This document shows, piece after piece, positions 7,030 through 10,096 of a stretch of DNA of 10,096 nucleotides. Positions within the stretch are counted from its first letter, which is position 1, and the number at the start of each line of letters is the position of its first letter. The notes beneath the pieces are model-generated. The model was given only the letters and a program-made list of their open reading frames with translations, had not been told where the DNA came from and made no database searches. Source of the DNA: Ruminococcus sp. (GTDB lineage Bacteria; Bacillota; Clostridia; Oscillospirales; Ruminococcaceae); NCBI GenBank assembly GCA_017622635.1, contig JAGAQS010000112.1, positions 1-10,096 on the forward strand. The letters run 5' to 3'. The position numbers and the translations under genes are program-made.

Positions 7030-7382
7030 TTTAAATTCCTTTCTGAATTTTCGTGTCTGAGTTTTCCTGAATATCTTTTATGATACTTCATGCGGAGATT
7101 GTCTTTTCTGTACTTGTCGTATTGAATTTCCTCGCTGAAAAATGCTTCCGACGGTGTGTCGGGTCTTTTTGAACAGTACTGACATAAAGGGTCACCACAG
7201 GCTTTTTCAAGCCATGTATCGCACGAAAGACAGCACAAAGCATCAAATCTGTCATAATAGAATATATTTCTTCCGTTGCAGTTCGGACATACTGAATATA
7301 TTGCTGTTCCGCACATATCTGTTTTTCTTGTTAATCTTCTTATCCGTGCTTTGTATCGTCTGTAACGTTTTCCGTTTTTCAT
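7026..7382 (-). CDS. Small zinc-ribbon protein, second gene of cassette
   Basis: A 118-residue protein of unknown function. It has a very basic N-terminus (KRYRRYKARIRRLTRK, 5-20), followed by cysteine pairs: C-P-N-C (32-35) and C-C-L-S-C (50-54), likely one zinc ribbon. A second set, C-G-D-P-L-C-Q-Y-C (62-70), could complete another site. The C-terminal third is charged (Arg, Lys, Asp, Tyr) and probably helical. A basic tail next to a zinc ribbon suggests nucleic acid or ribosome contact, but this is inference. It is cytoplasmic. The ATG (7382-7380) overlaps the upstream gene's TGA as ATGA, with AAAGGTG (7388-7394) as SD, and its own TGA overlaps the next ATG in the same way. The coupling at both ends implies the three products are made together, perhaps as a complex. 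The reading frame is intact. Confidence 0.75.
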   Translation of the reverse strand: MKNGKRYRRYKARIRRLTRKTDMCGTAIYSVCPNCNGRNIFYYDRFDALCCLSCDTWLEKACGDPLCQYCSKRPDTPSEAFFSEEIQYDKYRKDNLRMKYHKRYSGKLRHENSERNLK

Positions 7383-7726
7383 TCTATCACCTTTATTCTG
7401 AACGGGTGGTTTTTGTCGATATTTTTTGTATTTTTTAGTTTCCGCATACGTAGACTTGTGTTCATTTCAATATTATTTTCTGTAATAGTAATGTCAATCC
7501 AACACGGATAATAGCCTTCCTACAAAGTAAATATTTTTATCATTTGTTCAAATGTATATTTTCTTGTTTCAGAAAGTATATTAAGTTTCATAATCCAGTC
7601 ATATGTATCATAAGACTTATTTTCTTCAATAACAGGATTGACAATATAAATACGATTTTCATAATCGTCTACGCCCGATTCGTGCAGAATATTTATACAA
7701 TGTTGTCTGAAATCGTTGTTATTCAT
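7379..7726 (-). pseudogene. Small uncharacterised gene interrupted by an in-frame amber (TAG) codon
   Basis: The frame opens at ATG 7726-7724 (MNNNDFRQHCINILHESG...) and meets TAG at 7522-7520 after 68 codons. Reading on in the same frame gives 46 more codons, beginning EGYYPCWIDITITENN, and ends with TGA (7381-7379) overlapping the ATG of the zinc-ribbon gene as ATGA. The full product would be about 115 residues, with amber at position 69. That the overlap falls exactly in this frame argues the original gene spanned both halves. TAG differs from TGG (Trp) or CAG/AAG/GAG by one base. Nine complete genes in the window, counting the distal end of this one, stop with TAA or TGA; none uses TAG. 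I do not recognise the family; it is soluble and rich in Asn, Tyr and Ile. Possible explanations are a recent nonsense mutation, a sequencing error, readthrough, or a split gene with reinitiation at the internal ATG 7464-7462. SD sequence AAAGGA and a consensus promoter lie upstream. Confidence 0.7.
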
Positions 7727-7755
7727 AATATTATCCTTTACTGTTGTTTTATTGA

Positions 7756-7784
7756 ATTATATCATGTATGAATAAAAATGTCAA
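7756..7784 (-). promoter_or_regulatory. Consensus promoter of the three-gene cassette
   Basis: On the minus strand, TTGACA (7779-7784), a 17-nt spacer and TATAAT (7756-7761), with TGA before the -10 giving an extended -10. Both hexamers are perfect. The -35 directly abuts the U-tract of the uppP terminator. The ATG at 7726 lies about 30 nt past the -10. Confidence 0.85.
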
Positions 7785-7816
7785 CAAAAAAGCACTTCCG
7801 TTTTACCGAAAGTGCT
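7785..7816 (-). terminator. Rho-independent terminator of uppP
   Basis: On the minus strand, AGCACTTTCG (7807-7816) pairs over all 10 positions (one G-U) with CGGAAGTGCT (7791-7800) around the loop GTAAAA. A run of six T residues (7785-7790, extending the stem's last T) follows. It lies 6 nt after the uppP stop codon. Confidence 0.92.
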
Positions 7817-7822
7817 GTATTT

Positions 7823-8680
7823 TTATTTAACGAATGCAAAGTAGAGAAGTACCAATGCACCGAGAACAATTCTGTACCAACCGAAAGCCTTGAAATCGTG
7901 TTTTTTTATGTAGTCCATAAGGAACTTTATTACGAATATCGAAACTACAAAAGCTATAACCATACCTGTGACAAGTATCATAATCTGCTGATTTGTGAAA
8001 CCACCGTCGTATCTGATGATTTTGAGCAGGCTTGCACCGAACATTACAGGAACGGCGAGGTAGAATGTAAATTCAGCCGCAACTGTTCTTGAGATGCCTA
8101 TAAGCAAAGCACCTACTATAGTAGCACCCGAGCGTGAAGTACCGGGGAAAATTGCCGCTATCAACTGGAATACACCTATTATAAGAGCCATTTTATAGGT
8201 GAGTTCGTCAATAGTGTTTACTTTTGGTGTTCTGCCCTTGTTCCAGTTTTCGACGATTATAAACGCTATACCGAATACTATAAGGGCAATTGCCACAGTC
8301 CACGGGTTATAGAAAAGTTCATTGAATTTTTCGTCAAAAAGCAGTCCGATTACAGCGGCAGGTACGCACGCCACAAGTACTTTAAACCACATCTGAAAAA
8401 TATCTGTCTTTATGTATGCACCGAAACCGTCTTTATTCAACGGGTGGGCATTGTTTTTTTTGCCGAACGGAAAAAGCTTTTTCCAGAAAATCAGCACAAC
8501 CGCCATAATCGCACCGAGCTGAATAACAACGTCAAACATTTCTTTGAAATCATCTGTTTCGTTCAGTTTAAGAAATTCGTCAACAAGTATAAGGTGTCCC
8601 GTACTGCTTATGGGGAGCCATTCAGTTATACCCTCTACTATGCCCAGTATTGCGGATTTGAGTATTTCAATAAAATCCAT
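7823..8680 (-). CDS. uppP: Undecaprenyl-diphosphatase UppP (BacA family)
   Basis: A 285-residue polytopic membrane protein, the usual UppP length. It dephosphorylates undecaprenyl pyrophosphate to undecaprenyl phosphate, recycling the lipid carrier for peptidoglycan and other wall polymers; extra copies confer bacitracin resistance in several bacteria. The two family signatures are present: E-G-I-T-E (16-20) with S-S-T-G-H (25-29), and P-G-T-S-R-S-G (179-185). These supply the glutamates, His29 and Arg183 of the active site. Hydrophobic segments are seen near residues 50-66, 100-115, 127-143, 164-178, 187-197, 203-220, 233-252 and 268-284. The ATG at 8680 has AAAGGA (8691-8696) as SD. It is monocistronic: consensus promoter upstream, terminator 6 nt after the TAA stop. 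It stands back to back with murT, another lipid II pathway gene. Confidence 0.96.
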   Translation of the reverse strand: MDFIEILKSAILGIVEGITEWLPISSTGHLILVDEFLKLNETDDFKEMFDVVIQLGAIMAVVLIFWKKLFPFGKKNNAHPLNKDGFGAYIKTDIFQMWFKVLVACVPAAVIGLLFDEKFNELFYNPWTVAIALIVFGIAFIIVENWNKGRTPKVNTIDELTYKMALIIGVFQLIAAIFPGTSRSGATIVGALLIGISRTVAAEFTFYLAVPVMFGASLLKIIRYDGGFTNQQIMILVTGMVIAFVVSIFVIKFLMDYIKKHDFKAFGWYRIVLGALVLLYFAFVK

Positions 8681-8715
8681 TGTAAAAAAATCCTTTCTTT
8701 TGTTTTATAGCTGAA

Positions 8716-8744
8716 ATTATAACATATTATAATGTATATGTCAA
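8716..8744 (-). promoter_or_regulatory. Consensus promoter of uppP
   Basis: On the minus strand, TTGACA (8739-8744), a 17-nt spacer and TATAAT (8716-8721) preceded by TGT (extended -10). All consensus positions match. A further TATAAT lies in the spacer. The ATG is about 35 nt downstream. Confidence 0.88.
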
Positions 8745-8752
8745 GTTTGTGT

Positions 8753-8781
8753 TTGACATTCCGTGCAATCTCTGCTATAAT
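8753..8781 (+). promoter_or_regulatory. Consensus promoter of murT
   Basis: TTGACA (8753-8758), a 17-nt spacer and TATAAT (8776-8781) preceded by TGC (extended -10). All consensus positions match. It is divergent from the uppP promoter; the two -35 hexamers form an inverted repeat with 8 nt between them. The TTG start is about 28 nt downstream. Confidence 0.88.
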
Positions 8782-8809
8782 TATAAAAAAATAAAACGGA
8801 GGATTTGAA

Positions 8810-10096
8810 TTGAAAAAGCCATTGATATTATTAGGAAAAGCAATTGTAAAAATTCTTAATTTGTTCCACAGGAATGCGGGAAATCTGCCGGGCATTATTC
8901 TGTGGCACTTGTCTAAACAAAAATGCTGTTCAATTTTTAAAGTGGACTGTCCGATTATTGCGGTTACGGGAACTAACGGAAAAACTTCCGTTACAAACTG
9001 TATAGCACAGCTTTTTGAAAAGAGCGGTAAGAAAGTAATTACAAACCGTGAAGGAAATAATCTTGATACGGGTATATGTTCGCTGTTGCTCCGTCACTGT
9101 GATATGTCGGGACACGTAGACGCTGACTATCTTATTCTTGAAACGGACGAATCACACGTACCTGTTGTATATTCACAGATGAAACTTGAAACGCTTGTCG
9201 TTCTGAATTTCTTCCGTGACCAGCTTGACCGTAACGGTGAGATGGAGACGCTTATTCAGAAAATAAACAGCTTTTGCAAGGCTTATGACGGAAATCTTGT
9301 TTTGAATGCCGATGACCCGAACACCGCCCGTCTCGGACGTGCCAATCCCAAAAACGAAAGAAAAATAAGATATTTTAACGCCGAACGTTACAAGTTCGCC
9401 ACTGAAAAGACTTTTGAAGCGTCTGAGGGTCATTTCTGTCCGTTCTGCGGTGAACCGCTTGAATATGAATATTATCAGTATTCACATATAGGAAAGTTTA
9501 TCTGTAAAAAGTGTGATTTCGGAAACTTTGAACCGTACATTACAGCAAGCAAAATTGACCTTGAAAAGCCTGTTTTCACTGCAAATCATCATAGATATTC
9601 ACCGAAACTCAACAGTATATACAATGTTTACAATATGACTGCTGTTGCGGCGGTTGCCAAACTGTACAGAATAAAGCCTGAAATTATAGAAGATGTCATT
9701 TCAAACTATACTGTCAATAACGGACGTATGGAAGATTTTATGTTGCGTGACAGAAAAGCAACACTTAATCTTGCAAAAAATCCCGTCGGTGCAAATATGA
9801 CCCTGCGTGTCATGAACGAAATGGACTGTGATAAGGACTTGCTGTTTGTACTGAATGACAATGTGGCGGACGGTCTTGATGTTTCGTGGATATGGGATAT
9901 AAATTTCAGTGTGTTTAAACGTGTTAAATCTGTTGTAACTTCAGGTACAAGAGCTTACGATATTGCGGTAAGAATAAAATGCTCCGGATATGACCCGTCA
10001 AAAATTTCGGTTTATCCCGACCTTGATGATGCCGTCGCAAGACTCGCACGCACTGAGGGCAGAAAGTTTGTCATTGCAAATTATACCGCCTTACAG
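8810..10096 (+). CDS. murT: Lipid II isoglutaminyl synthase subunit MurT, N-terminal 429 residues (3' end beyond right edge)
   Basis: MurT with the glutaminase GatD amidates the alpha-carboxyl of D-glutamate in lipid II, giving D-isoglutamine, at the cytoplasmic side of the membrane. The Mur-ligase central domain has the P-loop G-T-N-G-K-T-S (54-60), the N-F-F-R-D-Q-L-D-R block (133-141) and N-A-D-D-P (166-170). An inserted zinc ribbon with C-P-F-C (210-213) and C-K-K-C (232-235) is typical of MurT. L-A-K-N-P-V-G (321-327) and N-D-N-V-A-D-G-L-D-V-S-W (349-360) mark the C-terminal DUF1727 domain, which donates the Asp that completes the GatD catalytic triad. Family length is about 440-460 residues, so only the last few are missing. 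The start is TTG at 8810, chosen because GGAGG (8798-8802) lies 7 nt upstream, an in-frame TAA lies at 8792 and no ATG fits. gatD would be expected just past the edge. Confidence 0.95.
   Translation, partial: MKKPLILLGKAIVKILNLFHRNAGNLPGIILWHLSKQKCCSIFKVDCPIIAVTGTNGKTSVTNCIAQLFEKSGKKVITNREGNNLDTGICSLLLRHCDMSGHVDADYLILETDESHVPVVYSQMKLETLVVLNFFRDQLDRNGEMETLIQKINSFCKAYDGNLVLNADDPNTARLGRANPKNERKIRYFNAERYKFATEKTFEASEGHFCPFCGEPLEYEYYQYSHIGKFICKKCDFGNFEPYITASKIDLEKPVFTANHHRYSPKLNSIYNVYNMTAVAAVAKLYRIKPEIIEDVISNYTVNNGRMEDFMLRDRKATLNLAKNPVGANMTLRVMNEMDCDKDLLFVLNDNVADGLDVSWIWDINFSVFKRVKSVVTSGTRAYDIAVRIKCSGYDPSKISVYPDLDDAVARLARTEGRKFVIANYTALQ

Noticed and set aside
7500..7540. A frameshift as the cause of the interruption in the first cassette gene
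   Set aside because: Both halves are in the same frame across the TAG and the distal half ends in the exact ATGA overlap, so a single-base stop is sufficient and no indel is needed.
7544..7771. Plus-strand open frame of 75 codons opposite the amber-interrupted gene
   Set aside because: No SD or promoter on that strand, and the minus-strand reading has promoter, SD and overlap evidence. It does not explain the interruption.
8638..8895. Minus-strand open frame of 85 codons between uppP and murT
   Set aside because: It spans both divergent promoters and the antisense of the murT start; composition and position fit a shadow frame.
1..10096. CRISPR arrays, tRNA or rRNA genes, insertion sequences, prophage or integration sites, riboswitches
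   Set aside because: No regularly spaced repeats, tRNA-like cloverleaf, transposase or integrase motifs, terminal inverted repeats or long structured leaders were seen. The longest stretch without a gene (5803-5979) is accounted for by two divergent promoters.

Overview
The window looks like chromosomal DNA from a low-GC, Gram-positive anaerobe of the Clostridia, most probably a Ruminococcus-type member of the Oscillospiraceae. This is inferred from four things. The glycoside hydrolase family 3 enzyme has the inverted domain order known from rumen and gut Ruminococcus and Butyrivibrio. A MurT-type lipid II amidation subunit is present. Promoters are close to the sigma-A consensus and often carry an extended -10. 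Gene ends are AT-rich, with SD-led starts and small head-to-tail operons. No rRNA, tRNA, CRISPR array, insertion sequence or phage gene was seen.

Layout from left to right. (1) 1-514, minus: the N-terminal part of an SPFH/Band 7 protein that runs off the left edge. (2) 631-3751, minus: a two-gene operon of a permuted cytoplasmic GH3 beta-glucosidase followed, 1 nt later, by a small ArsC/Spx-fold thioredoxin-like protein. (3) 3861-5802, minus: a lipoprotein SGNH/GDSL hydrolase with a long Thr/Ser-rich linker, followed 4 nt later by a PhzF-family protein and a terminator. (4) 5980-6645, plus: a stand-alone left-handed beta-helix acyltransferase resembling the C-terminal half of GlmU, with a consensus promoter and a bidirectional terminator. 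(5) 6685-7726, minus: three small uncharacterised genes joined by two ATGA overlaps. The first carries an in-frame amber codon and the second is a zinc-ribbon protein. (6) 7785-8680, minus: uppP (undecaprenyl-diphosphatase) with a strong terminator. (7) 8810-end, plus: murT, starting at a TTG codon and running off the right edge.

Functional themes. The right end is a cell-wall module. UppP regenerates undecaprenyl phosphate, the lipid carrier of lipid II, and MurT (with GatD, expected just beyond the edge) amidates the glutamate of lipid II. The two genes are transcribed divergently from promoters whose -35 boxes are only 8 nt apart. The left half concerns sugar release (GH3) and envelope ester chemistry (SGNH lipoprotein). 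The most unusual region is the three-gene overlapping cassette at 6685-7726. Its members match no family I recognise. The lead gene is interrupted by TAG, yet the reading frame continues intact for 46 codons to an ATGA overlap with the next gene.
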